64,000 nucleotides of DNA. Source: an uncultured Acidimicrobiales bacterium. Lineage in GTDB: Bacteria > Actinomycetota > Acidimicrobiia > Acidimicrobiales > SZUA-35. The stretch is from assembly GCA_938021675.1 (NCBI GenBank), contig CALIFY010000012.1, positions 36,194 through 100,193 of the forward strand, in the 5' to 3' direction. The position numbers and the translations under genes were made by a program. The notes beneath the pieces are model-generated. The model had not been told where the DNA came from and made no database searches. It saw nothing but the letters and a program-made list of their open reading frames with translations. Below are positions 8,268-15,769 of the stretch, piece by piece (the stretch's first letter is position 1; each line of letters starts with the position of its first letter).

Positions 8268-8320
8268 GACGCCACGGTTTCCACCAACTGTGGTTCTGGG
8301 TCGGGAACGGACTGCTGAGA

Positions 8321-9193
8321 TCAGCTAGACGCCGCTTCTTCAGCGACGTCCTCTTCGGCCCGAGGACCGGGGCACGGCTCTTCTTCTGGATCCTCAGAAC
8401 CTTCTCCGGTGGCGCCCGGTGTCATGGTGGGATCTGCGCAGGCCAGCAAAAAGTCAAGATCGATTGGCTCGTCGACGCCGAGCTCGATCTCTTCTCTCAT
8501 GTGTTCGACCCACTCTTCATACCCGGGGGACGTGGTGTCTTCTTCGGCCAAAATGGCTCGCTCATGGTAGACCACAAGTTCGAGCTCAAGTTGGTTCAGA
8601 CTGCTTAGCTGCGCCGGCATGGCGCCGCGGCCGCGGGCCCCCGAGACGCGTTGACCGCCCTCTCGATCGGGACTGCCGTACGGTTGGCTATCGATGTCGG
8701 CCGAGCCTCGGGCCACATGGACCATCTGGTCGACGGCCGAGGGGAAGGTTGCGAGAAGTTCGCCGTCGGTAAGGGCATAGCCGACGCCACCGCCGCCGTT
8801 GGCTCCGTGACAGCCCGAGCAGGAGCCGTACAGCTCTGCCGCCTCGATCAACAGTTCGTCTTCTACCTCTGGCTGCTGCATTGTCCCGGCGAAACTCCAG
8901 GCCCAAAGAGGCAGTGCAGCGAGCACCGGGAGGACCCACACCGGGACGCGCTTGCGGGCCATCGCCGCGGTGACGTAGGCCGGCACCGGCTTCGGTGGTT
9001 TTGGAGGGGGATCAAGGTTTGGAAGGTTGGCTGTCGGCTCCGCCACTACCGGTGCAGATTTTTCTGCCGCCACCGGAGCCGAAGTCGGCCCGGTGCTCGC
9101 GGTGGGGGTATCGCCGCCGCCGGCGTCGCCGCCAGACTGCCCGGCTTTTGCCGCCTTGCTTCGCTTCAGTAGATGTTCCGGGATTTCGGTCAT
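8321..9193 (-). CDS. Membrane-anchored monoheme cytochrome c with IPEHLL motif
   Basis: The 290-residue protein starts with MTEIPEHLLKRSKAAK, a motif it shares with subunit IV of the neighbouring bc complex. A Pro-rich linker and one membrane helix (VPVWVLPVLAALPLWAWSFA, about residues 84-103) follow. The periplasmic part has a single heme c site CSGCH (about residue 124) and a likely axial Met in GRGAMPAQL (about residue 188). The C-terminal 70 residues are strongly acidic. It is transcribed away from the bc operon across a 450-bp regulatory region, so it probably works with that complex, either as an extra redox subunit or as the electron carrier toward a terminal oxidase. No oxidase genes are visible here. 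Confidence 0.88.
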   Translation of the reverse strand: MTEIPEHLLKRSKAAKAGQSGGDAGGGDTPTASTGPTSAPVAAEKSAPVVAEPTANLPNLDPPPKPPKPVPAYVTAAMARKRVPVWVLPVLAALPLWAWSFAGTMQQPEVEDELLIEAAELYGSCSGCHGANGGGGVGYALTDGELLATFPSAVDQMVHVARGSADIDSQPYGSPDREGGQRVSGARGRGAMPAQLSSLNQLELELVVYHERAILAEEDTTSPGYEEWVEHMREEIELGVDEPIDLDFLLACADPTMTPGATGEGSEDPEEEPCPGPRAEEDVAEEAASS

Positions 9194-9403
9194 CGTGTTG
9201 TCTCTCTACCAATCCTCACAGCCGCTACCTGCGATTTCTCGCCGGGTGCGAACGTCTTCCTGGAGAAGCGGCTCCGACACTTCGATGTCAACGGTCCTCC
9301 GGGAGCGGTCTCGACTCGATCGAACGAACGGTATCGCAGCGTAACCGCGCGCTACGGCACCGAGAAACAGTATGCGGCGCAAAGACTATCCAGCCACTCG
9401 TGC

Positions 9404-9423
9404 GGTCACGACGGGTTGTGACC
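9404..9423. promoter_or_regulatory. Imperfect palindrome, candidate operator
   Basis: Arms GGTCACGAC (9404-9412) and GTTGTGACC (9415-9423) match at 8 of 9 positions around a 2-bp centre. It lies in the divergent region between the cytochrome c gene and the bc operon. I do not recognise the regulator. Confidence 0.35.
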
Positions 9424-9548
9424 AAACCTTGATACTGTTCCCACCGGGCCACCGCAGCTCGGTACCATCCGCAGCCTCACGTGTGTCCAACGACCAGTGC
9501 ATAGATGTTAGGTTACGGTTGCGTCCTAGGTGGGCGCGGCGAGTACAT

Positions 9549-9566
9549 TTGTGCACAGGTTCACAA
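9549..9566. promoter_or_regulatory. Rex operator (ROP-like site) upstream of the bc/nuo run
   Basis: The 18-bp site TTGTGCACAGGTTCACAA matches the Streptomyces Rex operator TTGTGAAnnnnTTCACAA at 13 of 14 specified positions. It ends 23 bp before the TAGAAT -10 box, so it covers or adjoins the -35 region, where repressor binding would block initiation. With rex 7 kb away this makes redox control of the bc complex, and perhaps of complex I downstream, very likely. Confidence 0.7.
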
Positions 9567-9642
9567 ACTCATCAACATCTGTCTGACACTAGAATTCGGG
9601 AGGCCAAGCTCCCTGTCGGATGCTCGAAAGGAGCGCACTGCG

Positions 9643-10098
9643 GTGGTTGCCCTCGTCACATCGATCCTCGTAGCTGTCGTGATGGCGGTCGGCATTTTTT
9701 GGTACGCCGGCCGACGGCCGGTCGGAACACCGGTGACCTGGGGCGAAGCGCTCGTCGGTTCGGTGTACGTGTTCTTCTTAGCGTTCCTGGCATACGGGGT
9801 GATCCCGCACCAGTGGCTCACCATGGCCGAGAACGAGTTCAATTTCCGGGCTGATCGGCTACTCGTCGGCCCCGGGGAAATCCTCAAGCCCATCCACCAG
9901 GGTGGTTGGGTGCCGTTCGACATCCCATACCGGGCACTGTCCGACACGGTCGCAGTTATCTTCTATGTCGTGTTTCTTGGGCTTCAGATCTGGATGTGGG
10001 CCCGATGGCAAAACCGGGATAAGCGGGCCGAAAGCAAGGCGCTGCTCGCCAGCAACCAGACAAGTTCGTTTGGTCGACCTCTGCTCAAACAGGGCTGA
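9643..10098 (+). CDS. Small three-helix membrane protein at head of bc operon
   Basis: The start is GTG 9643, supported by AAAGGAG nine nt upstream; earlier codons in the frame look non-coding. The 151-residue product has three predicted membrane helices: LVTSILVAVVMAVGIFWYAG near the N-terminus, GSVYVFFLAFLAYGVIPHQW in the middle and VAVIFYVVFLGLQIWMWARW near residue 115. A conserved-looking loop, HQWLTMAENEFNFRADR, sits at the membrane surface after helix 2. I do not recognise a family. Being the first gene of the run, 18 bp ahead of the ferredoxin gene, it is a candidate membrane anchor or extra subunit of the bc complex, possibly the docking site for that ferredoxin. Confidence 0.72.
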   Translation: MVALVTSILVAVVMAVGIFWYAGRRPVGTPVTWGEALVGSVYVFFLAFLAYGVIPHQWLTMAENEFNFRADRLLVGPGEILKPIHQGGWVPFDIPYRALSDTVAVIFYVVFLGLQIWMWARWQNRDKRAESKALLASNQTSSFGRPLLKQG

Positions 10099-10116
10099 GG
10101 GGGTGCACCGATCACG

Positions 10117-10533
10117 ATGACCACCACCGATGCCAACCCGCCGCTTCCAGAATTTCGGACCGACTACCTCCTCATGGAGGTCGACGCCGACTACTTAGGG
10201 CGGGCGGTGAAGCCCAAACAGTTCATTCATATCGACCAGTCGGAATGCATCGCCTGTGAGGGCTGCGTCGACATCTGCCCGTGGAAGTGCATCCACATGC
10301 AGACGGTCGACTGCGTCGACGAGGCCTATGGCGCGGTCAAGCCGGGCGACGACCCAAACGATGCGTTTATCTTCACCATCGACGACGACGTGTGTACCCG
10401 GTGTGCACTGTGCGTCGACCGATGCCCAACCGGGGTGATTATCCTCGGCAAGGTCAGCGAACCAAACCCATCCGGTGATCTCCACCAGCGGATGACTTCA
10501 TACGGCTACGGCTACGGCATGCGCCTCGCTTGA
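10117..10533 (+). CDS. Ferredoxin with two [4Fe-4S] clusters in the bc operon
   Basis: The 138-residue cytosolic protein has two complete cluster motifs, CIACEGCVDICP (about residues 48-59) and CTRCALCVDRCP (about residues 93-104), separated by a 33-residue acidic linker. This is the CxxCxxCxxxCP pattern of bacterial 8Fe ferredoxins and of NuoI-type subunits. The N-terminal 40 residues are unlike free ferredoxins and could be a docking extension. It lies between a membrane protein and cytochrome b. A ferredoxin is not a normal component of bc1 or b6f operons, so it may be a peripheral subunit feeding electrons from ferredoxin-type donors into the quinone pool, or a donor for the second complex I. 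Those roles are inference. Confidence 0.9.
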   Translation: MTTTDANPPLPEFRTDYLLMEVDADYLGRAVKPKQFIHIDQSECIACEGCVDICPWKCIHMQTVDCVDEAYGAVKPGDDPNDAFIFTIDDDVCTRCALCVDRCPTGVIILGKVSEPNPSGDLHQRMTSYGYGYGMRLA

Positions 10534-10582
10534 GCTGAGCTCAGCACACACAGGGACTACGGAGCAAACGGGAACTCAGCAG

Positions 10583-11374
10583 ATGGCAAAGTCGATTCAA
10601 GACAAACCGACACTGGCAGAACGGGCGCAAGCCCAAGTGGCTCAGCTCGGCACCAACATGCAGGGCTCACAGGCCTGGAACTCGATCTTTCGACCGGGGT
10701 CGGTGTTTCGTAAGGGCTACACCGACAGCCCTCGAAATCGGTCATACGTCATCATGAACAGCGTGTTGTACCACCTTCACCCGGTGAAGGTAAAACGCCA
10801 CGCGGTCAAGGTCAGTTATACGCTGTGCCTCGGTGGCCTGAGCTTCTTCTTGTTCATCCTGCTCACGGTGACCGGCATTTTCTTGATGTTCTTCTATACG
10901 CCGGAGGCCGCTCGGGCCTGGGACGACATCCAGTCGTTGCAAACCCAGATCGCTTTCGGCCTCCTGGTGAGGAACATGCACCGGTGGGGGGCGCACCTCA
11001 TGGTGATCTCGGTCTTCCTTCACATGGCCCGAGTCTTTTACCATGGGGCGTACAAGGCCCCGAGGGAATTCAACTGGGTCATCGGCGTGATTCTGCTTAC
11101 ACTTACCTTGCTGCTGTCGTTCACCGGTTATCTGTTGCCGTGGGATCAGCTGGCGCTGTGGGCCGTGACCGTCGGTACCAACATGATGGGGTTCACCCCG
11201 GTCTTCGGTACCCAGGTCAAGTTCGTCCTCCTCGGTGGAAGCGTGATCGGTACCGACACTCTGCTTCGTTGGTACGTGTTGCATGTTCTGTTCGTTCCGT
11301 TCGTCACCGTAATCTTTATGGCTATCCACTTTTGGAGAGTCCGTAAGGACGGCGGCATCTCCGGGCCCCTCTAG
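10583..11374 (+). CDS. Cytochrome b6-type subunit (N-terminal half of cytochrome b)
   Basis: This is the diheme cytochrome b core of a quinol:cytochrome c reductase, in the short four-helix b6 form (263 residues) and not the long single cytochrome b usual in actinobacteria. Heme ligands are His133 and His147 in helix B (HRWGAHLMVISVFLH) and His234 and His249 in helix D; the 14-residue spacing in helix D is that of b6-type proteins. The end, RKDGGISGPL, is a typical b6 terminus. The N-terminal 60 residues are a soluble extension. The start ATG 10583 is preceded by a weak purine-rich site. The second half of the protein is encoded by the next gene, 9 bp on. Confidence 0.95.
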   Translation: MAKSIQDKPTLAERAQAQVAQLGTNMQGSQAWNSIFRPGSVFRKGYTDSPRNRSYVIMNSVLYHLHPVKVKRHAVKVSYTLCLGGLSFFLFILLTVTGIFLMFFYTPEAARAWDDIQSLQTQIAFGLLVRNMHRWGAHLMVISVFLHMARVFYHGAYKAPREFNWVIGVILLTLTLLLSFTGYLLPWDQLALWAVTVGTNMMGFTPVFGTQVKFVLLGGSVIGTDTLLRWYVLHVLFVPFVTVIFMAIHFWRVRKDGGISGPL

Positions 11375-11383
11375 GGAGCACAC

Positions 11384-12172
11384 ATGACAGAGATCCCTGA
11401 GCATCTAAGAAAACGAGCATCCGAGGCGAGGAAGAAGGCCGAGGGTTCCGCATCTGAGGCAACGCCGCCGGCATCGACCGACGCCGGTACATCCTCGGGC
11501 GGCGGGGGATCCGCGTCAAAGATCCCCGAGCATTTACTTCAGCGGTCCAAGTCGGCCAAACAACGCGATGCCGACGGAGGTGGGTCCACCGCCACCGCAG
11601 TGGCCCCGGCCGCGGCAGCGGTAGCCACCGCAACCGCCACCGCGGCGGCGCCGTTACCGACGATGACCGGTCCGGCCGGTCATACACAGCGGCTATTGAC
11701 CGTCGTCAAGTCGGGTTCGATCCAAGACATCAAAGCGCAGCCACTCGACAAGGTACACACCTGGCCCCACCTGATCGTCGTCGAGTTTGGCGCCACCTTG
11801 GCGGTCACCGCCTTCCTTACCTTCTTCTCCATCTTCGTCAACGCTCCCTTGCTCCGTCTGGCCGATGTCAACGCCACACCGAACCCGTCGAAGGCACCGT
11901 GGTACTTCCTCGGTCTTCAGGAACTGCTGACGATGTTCCACCCGATGGTCGCCGGCGTCACGATCCCTGGCATCGGCCTGTTCGCTCTCATGTTGGCGCC
12001 CTATATCGATCGCAATCCGAGCAATAAGCCAGAGGATCGAAAGTTCGCCGTGTCGGTGTTCACCATATTCATGATGTTCTGGGCGGTATTGGTCATCATC
12101 GGCTCGTTCTTCCGAGGCCCCGGGTTCAACTTCGTGTTCCCGTGGGTCGAGGGCATCTTCTTCGACCTGTAG
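11384..12172 (+). CDS. Subunit IV-type C-terminal half of cytochrome b with IPEHL N-terminal extension
   Basis: The C-terminal 140 residues are the three-helix subunit IV (PetD-like) part that completes the quinol-oxidation site with the b6 protein. The Qo-site motif, PEWY in most bc complexes, reads APWY here (residues 171-174, in KAPWYFLGLQELL), a form I associate with menaquinol-type complexes. Ahead of it is a 115-residue extension with MTEIPEHLRKR at the very start and a second copy, KIPEHLLQRSKSAK, at residues 46-59, then an Ala/Thr-rich linker. The same motif begins the divergent cytochrome c. The extension is predicted to be cytosolic and flexible. The start has GGGAGC 7 nt upstream. 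Confidence 0.93.
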   Translation: MTEIPEHLRKRASEARKKAEGSASEATPPASTDAGTSSGGGGSASKIPEHLLQRSKSAKQRDADGGGSTATAVAPAAAAVATATATAAAPLPTMTGPAGHTQRLLTVVKSGSIQDIKAQPLDKVHTWPHLIVVEFGATLAVTAFLTFFSIFVNAPLLRLADVNATPNPSKAPWYFLGLQELLTMFHPMVAGVTIPGIGLFALMLAPYIDRNPSNKPEDRKFAVSVFTIFMMFWAVLVIIGSFFRGPGFNFVFPWVEGIFFDL

Positions 12173-12186
12173 GGCAGGAGCACACC

Positions 12187-12258
12187 ATGTCGTATGCCAT
12201 CGTCCAGAGCAGCGGTACCACAATCCTCACTAGCCATTTGCCGGACAGGAGTCTGTAA
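12187..12258 (+). CDS. 23-residue ORF between subunit IV and Rieske genes
   Basis: The short frame MSYAIVQSSGTTILTSHLPD... (23 residues) has a very good ribosome site, AGGAG six nt before its ATG, and its TAA overlaps the Rieske ATG (TAATG). It also contains the Rieske ribosome site near its 3' end. It may encode a tiny subunit, or act mainly as a translated coupler that delivers ribosomes to the Rieske start. No transmembrane helix is predicted. Its coding status is supported only by signals, not by homology. Confidence 0.4.
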   Translation: MSYAIVQSSGTTILTSHLPDRSL

Positions 12259-13145
12259 TGTCCTTCGTCTTCATAGGAATCGCAATCCTCGCGATTCTGG
12301 CGCTGGCCATGGTGGCGGTCTCGTTCCGCCGACGCGATACCTACAACGCCATCGGTCAGCTTTCGAGCGAGACCATCAAGCGCGACCGTTCGGTGGCGGT
12401 TGTTGGGGCCGCCGACGTCGGGGCCGAAGAGTCGTCGACGAGTGAGGTCTCCGGCTCGGCCATCGAGGCTCAAGCCCGGGCCGAATGGTCGGGTAGCCTC
12501 GTCCCGCTCGATGACTCGCCGCCTGCGGTGTACGTTCCCCCCGACCCAGAGACGTTGGGGGTCACGCGTCGACAATTCCTCAACCGGGGAATCGTCGCAA
12601 TGTTCGGGCTCGGTCTGGCCGCCTTCGGCGGAGCGGTGCTCGCTCAGCTATGGCCAAAGCCAACCGAAGGCTTCGGGGCAAAGCTGAACGTCGGCCGAAT
12701 CGGTGACCTCAAGAACGAGATACGATCCAACGGCGGATTCTTCTACTTTCCTCAGGGCCGAATGTGGCTCACCGAGTATCCGACGAGCGCGCTGGCCAAG
12801 GCCGAGACAACGTACGGTTTCTACCCGCAAGTGCAACAGGGCCTAGAAGCAGGAGTGGTTGCACTGTTCCAAACCTGCCCGCATCTTGGTTGCCGGGTTC
12901 CGGAATGTCTCACTTCGCAGTGGTTCGAATGCCCATGCCATGGTTCGCAGTACAACCGGGTGGGCGAAAAGAAGGGCGGTCCGGCGCCTCGGGGCATGGA
13001 CCGGTTCCCGATGGAAGTAAACGCCGCAAACGAGCTTCTGGTCGACACTGGAAACGTCATCCAGGGGCCGCCGATCGGCGTCAACACAACAGGTCAGGAA
13101 GCTGAGGGTCCCAACTGCCTCAGCGAGGGTGGTGGACACGGCTGA
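12258..13145 (+). CDS. qcrA: Rieske [2Fe-2S] protein of the bc complex
   Basis: A 295-residue Rieske subunit that carries electrons from quinol to the c-type heme. The cluster ligands are in CPHLGC (about residues 207-212) and CPCHGSQYN (about residues 224-232), with GPAPRGM closing the cluster-binding fold. Unlike a classical Rieske protein it has two membrane helices: one at the extreme N-terminus (FIGIAILAILALAMVAVSF) and a second after a TRRQFLNRG segment (IVAMFGLGLAAFGGAVLAQL), a Tat-like arrangement. Actinobacterial QcrA proteins usually have three helices, so this is an intermediate form. Its start overlaps the 23-codon ORF stop, and its TGA overlaps the next ATG. Confidence 0.95.
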   Translation: MSFVFIGIAILAILALAMVAVSFRRRDTYNAIGQLSSETIKRDRSVAVVGAADVGAEESSTSEVSGSAIEAQARAEWSGSLVPLDDSPPAVYVPPDPETLGVTRRQFLNRGIVAMFGLGLAAFGGAVLAQLWPKPTEGFGAKLNVGRIGDLKNEIRSNGGFFYFPQGRMWLTEYPTSALAKAETTYGFYPQVQQGLEAGVVALFQTCPHLGCRVPECLTSQWFECPCHGSQYNRVGEKKGGPAPRGMDRFPMEVNAANELLVDTGNVIQGPPIGVNTTGQEAEGPNCLSEGGGHG

Positions 13146-14791
13146 TGCTGGCTACATATGTTTTTGCCGCCGATTTCAGGGCAATCGGCCTAACGGTCGC
13201 GCTGATCGTCTTTATTGGCTTTGCCGCCGTCTTTGTCTGGAACATGGTTCGGGCCCGGCCCGAATTGGGTTCGGAGATCGAGCTGGCGGCCAACCGGAAG
13301 GAATATCTTTCCGACGAAGAGCTCGAAGGTGAAAAGCTTGATCGTTCCCTGAGCTTCGCTCTCGTGCTGCTCACCTTACTGGCGGTCACGCTGCCGTTTT
13401 ATTGGATCGCAGAACCGGGTCGTCAAGAGGGTGCTGCCGATGCCTACAACCTCTCGTTCGAGAGCCGTGGCGAAGGTAGCTATCTCGAAGGCGCGCAGTG
13501 CGTCAACTGTCATGCCGGTGGTGGCGTCGGCGGTACGGCCCCATATGTACTGCAAGACGTCGACGGTCAGTTTATTGCGAACGCATCCTGGCAAGCGCCA
13601 GCACTCAATAACGTGTTGCTGCGCTATTCCGAGGACGAAGTCCGTTACATCCTTAACTTCGGTCGCCCCGGTTCCCCCATGGCAGCATGGGGCACCCCCG
13701 GTGGTGGACCTCTCACCACCCAGCAGGTCGACAACATCGTGGTGTACCTGCGAACCCTGCAGCAGCAGAGTTTGGATGTCACCGAGATCGCCCTGGCCGG
13801 CGATGTCGATCCACAAGACCCCGAGAGTGTCGAAGCTCAGGAGGCGGCCGACGAGGTACAGGAAGCCGTCGTCGCCGAGGTTGAGCGTTCATTGGCCGAT
13901 GGTGAGTACGAAACCATCGGTGAGGCCGTGTTCAACCTGGGGCTCCAATCCGGTTTTGCCGGTGGCGCTTTTTCTTGTGGACGATGCCATACCGCAGGCT
14001 GGTCGCTTGGTCTCGATGCCGTTCCCGAGATCCTCGATGAGGGGCACGCCGGTTGTGGTGGCGGCAACCCGTCGGGAATCGGATTCAACCTTTGCGGAGG
14101 TTCGGTCAAAGATCGATTCCCCGATGATTCATGGCTCCGACCGGATGGCACATGGTATGCCCTAGAGCAGTCGGTCGAAGATGGTTTCACCCGACCGAGC
14201 GAAGGTAACCCCGTCGGTTACGACGGCACGTATATCGAGGCGATGGACGGAACCCGAGTCGATCTCGACGACAGCGGAAACCCGATCACCGACGACGGCG
14301 AGCCGTACATCATCCTTCCCGGGGCCGAAACGGCGCCGAGTGCTGCCGCCGATGGCGACGACGACGAGACCGACGAAGAGGCGGATGCGACGCCGACGAG
14401 CACCGAAGATCGCGATGGCGACTTGGCCGAATGCGGCTTCGTCTCCGGCTTGTGGGAGCCCGAAGGTGGCTCGGTCTACGCCTTCGATCCCTCGGTCGAG
14501 ATCGCCGAGGATGAGAACGGTGCCTTCATCGATCCCGATCCACTGGAGTTGGCCGATGCCGGAGCGGACGCCATCGTCCTTCCGGACGGGCAGATCATCG
14601 CCGACTGCAACATCATCGAGATGCCCCCTCGTACCAGCCAGACCCACTACGCGTTCGTCTATGACGGAGCCGATGCCGGTGAAGGGTATGGCCGAGGCGG
14701 ATTGAGTGCTGCCGGGATGATGCCTGGCTTCGGTAGGATTCTGCCGCCTGAGTACATTCAGGCCGTTGTCGACTACGAGCGAGGGCTGTGA
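13145..14791 (+). CDS. Diheme cytochrome c subunit of the bc complex
   Basis: This 548-residue protein has two N-terminal membrane helices (about residues 14-35 and 77-98) and two heme c sites, CVNCH (about residue 119) and CGRCH (about residue 279). Probable axial methionines are in GSPMAAWG (about residue 178) and in AAGMMPGFG near the C-terminus. A diheme c subunit matches the cc-type QcrC of actinobacterial bcc complexes, which passes electrons directly to the oxidase, but the topology (N-terminal rather than C-terminal anchors) and the long acidic insert around residues 395-425 (DGDDDETDEEADATPTSTED) differ. It starts in a TGATG overlap with the Rieske gene and ends in another with the following gene. 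Confidence 0.9.
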   Translation: MLATYVFAADFRAIGLTVALIVFIGFAAVFVWNMVRARPELGSEIELAANRKEYLSDEELEGEKLDRSLSFALVLLTLLAVTLPFYWIAEPGRQEGAADAYNLSFESRGEGSYLEGAQCVNCHAGGGVGGTAPYVLQDVDGQFIANASWQAPALNNVLLRYSEDEVRYILNFGRPGSPMAAWGTPGGGPLTTQQVDNIVVYLRTLQQQSLDVTEIALAGDVDPQDPESVEAQEAADEVQEAVVAEVERSLADGEYETIGEAVFNLGLQSGFAGGAFSCGRCHTAGWSLGLDAVPEILDEGHAGCGGGNPSGIGFNLCGGSVKDRFPDDSWLRPDGTWYALEQSVEDGFTRPSEGNPVGYDGTYIEAMDGTRVDLDDSGNPITDDGEPYIILPGAETAPSAAADGDDDETDEEADATPTSTEDRDGDLAECGFVSGLWEPEGGSVYAFDPSVEIAEDENGAFIDPDPLELADAGADAIVLPDGQIIADCNIIEMPPRTSQTHYAFVYDGADAGEGYGRGGLSAAGMMPGFGRILPPEYIQAVVDYERGL

Positions 14792-15714
14792 TGCAAATAC
14801 TGGCGACGGCCGTGCTCGGTCTTATCGACGGAATCGGATTCGATCCGTTTTTCCGTGGCTTCCTCAGCGTCATGGTCGGCGTGGTGGTGTTGATCGGAGG
14901 AACGTACCTCCTGATCGCCACCAACACCGGCGCTCGCTCCGGCATGATGATCGCCTGCGGCGGGCTCTTCGGGTGGATGTTCCTGATGGGCGTCTTTTGG
15001 ACGGTCTACGGCATCGGTTGGGTCGGTGCCGGCCCAACATGGGAACTGGTTGAGATAAACGTCGACGACGTCGAAGACACCGACGATGGTCTGCTGTTCT
15101 CCGAGATCGACGTGGCCCAAGAGCTTCACGCCGTCGATGTGTCGGTTGAAGCCGATGACCCGGACGAGGCGCAGATCCTCGCCCTCGAACGGTCGAACGA
15201 AGTTGACCTTGGGGAGTGGCGGTATCTTCCGACCTCGGACCCGATCCGAGGCGAAGCACAAGCATCGGCCGATGCGTTCCTCATCGAGGAAGGCGTGTTC
15301 GAGAGCGGCGGGTTTCTTCCGTTGCAGTTCGGTGGGTTCACCTCGGGTGGGAAACCGGTATTGACCGACGACCCGAGCATGTTGGATCGAGTCGTTCATT
15401 TCTTCGAAGAGACGTTCCTCAACCCGTCCCATCCCGAGGAACGGATCGTGATCCAAGCCCGGGAAATCATTAACAAACCAGTGCTTCCCGGCGAGCCACC
15501 ACCGGTGGCAGAAGTCGACCCTGAACAGCCGTTGGTATCGGTGATCATGGTGCGCGACCGGGGCGGCCCGCTTCCAGCTCTCATTAGTGGCCTGCGATTT
15601 ACCCCTCTGGTGTTCACCGTGGCCAACGGCGCGTTGTTCGCTGCCTTCGCCCTGTCCCTGCATTATCGGGATCGACGTGAAGACGAGATCCGGGCTGCCG
15701 TAGCGGCGGGATAG
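14791..15714 (+). CDS. Three-helix membrane protein, putative accessory subunit of bc complex
   Basis: The ATG at 14791 overlaps the stop of the diheme cytochrome gene (TGATG); a GTG one codon earlier is possible. The 307-residue product has two membrane helices near the N-terminus (LSVMVGVVVLIGGTYLLIAT; IACGGLFGWMFLMGVFWTVY), a soluble, acidic stretch of about 170 residues, and a third helix near the C-terminus (FTPLVFTVANGALFAAFALS). There are no cofactor motifs. I do not recognise a family. Tight coupling to the cytochrome gene argues for an accessory or assembly subunit of this reductase. It is the last gene before nuoA, which begins 55 bp later. Confidence 0.78.
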   Translation: MQILATAVLGLIDGIGFDPFFRGFLSVMVGVVVLIGGTYLLIATNTGARSGMMIACGGLFGWMFLMGVFWTVYGIGWVGAGPTWELVEINVDDVEDTDDGLLFSEIDVAQELHAVDVSVEADDPDEAQILALERSNEVDLGEWRYLPTSDPIRGEAQASADAFLIEEGVFESGGFLPLQFGGFTSGGKPVLTDDPSMLDRVVHFFEETFLNPSHPEERIVIQAREIINKPVLPGEPPPVAEVDPEQPLVSVIMVRDRGGPLPALISGLRFTPLVFTVANGALFAAFALSLHYRDRREDEIRAAVAAG

Positions 15715-15769
15715 GGTTTTGGCGGTAGTAGACCCGATTTTGATTCAAGATCAGCAGAGGAGGACATAA

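Larger units (their letters stand above)
9194..9642. other. 450-bp divergent regulatory region before the bc-complex operon
   Basis: No convincing gene lies here. The region separates the leftward cytochrome c gene from the rightward bc/nuo run. It contains an imperfect palindrome at 9404-9423, a Rex-type operator at 9549-9566 and a -10 like TAGAAT at 9590-9595. A ribosome site AAAGGAG (9627-9633) stands before the GTG of the first operon gene. Confidence 0.7.
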
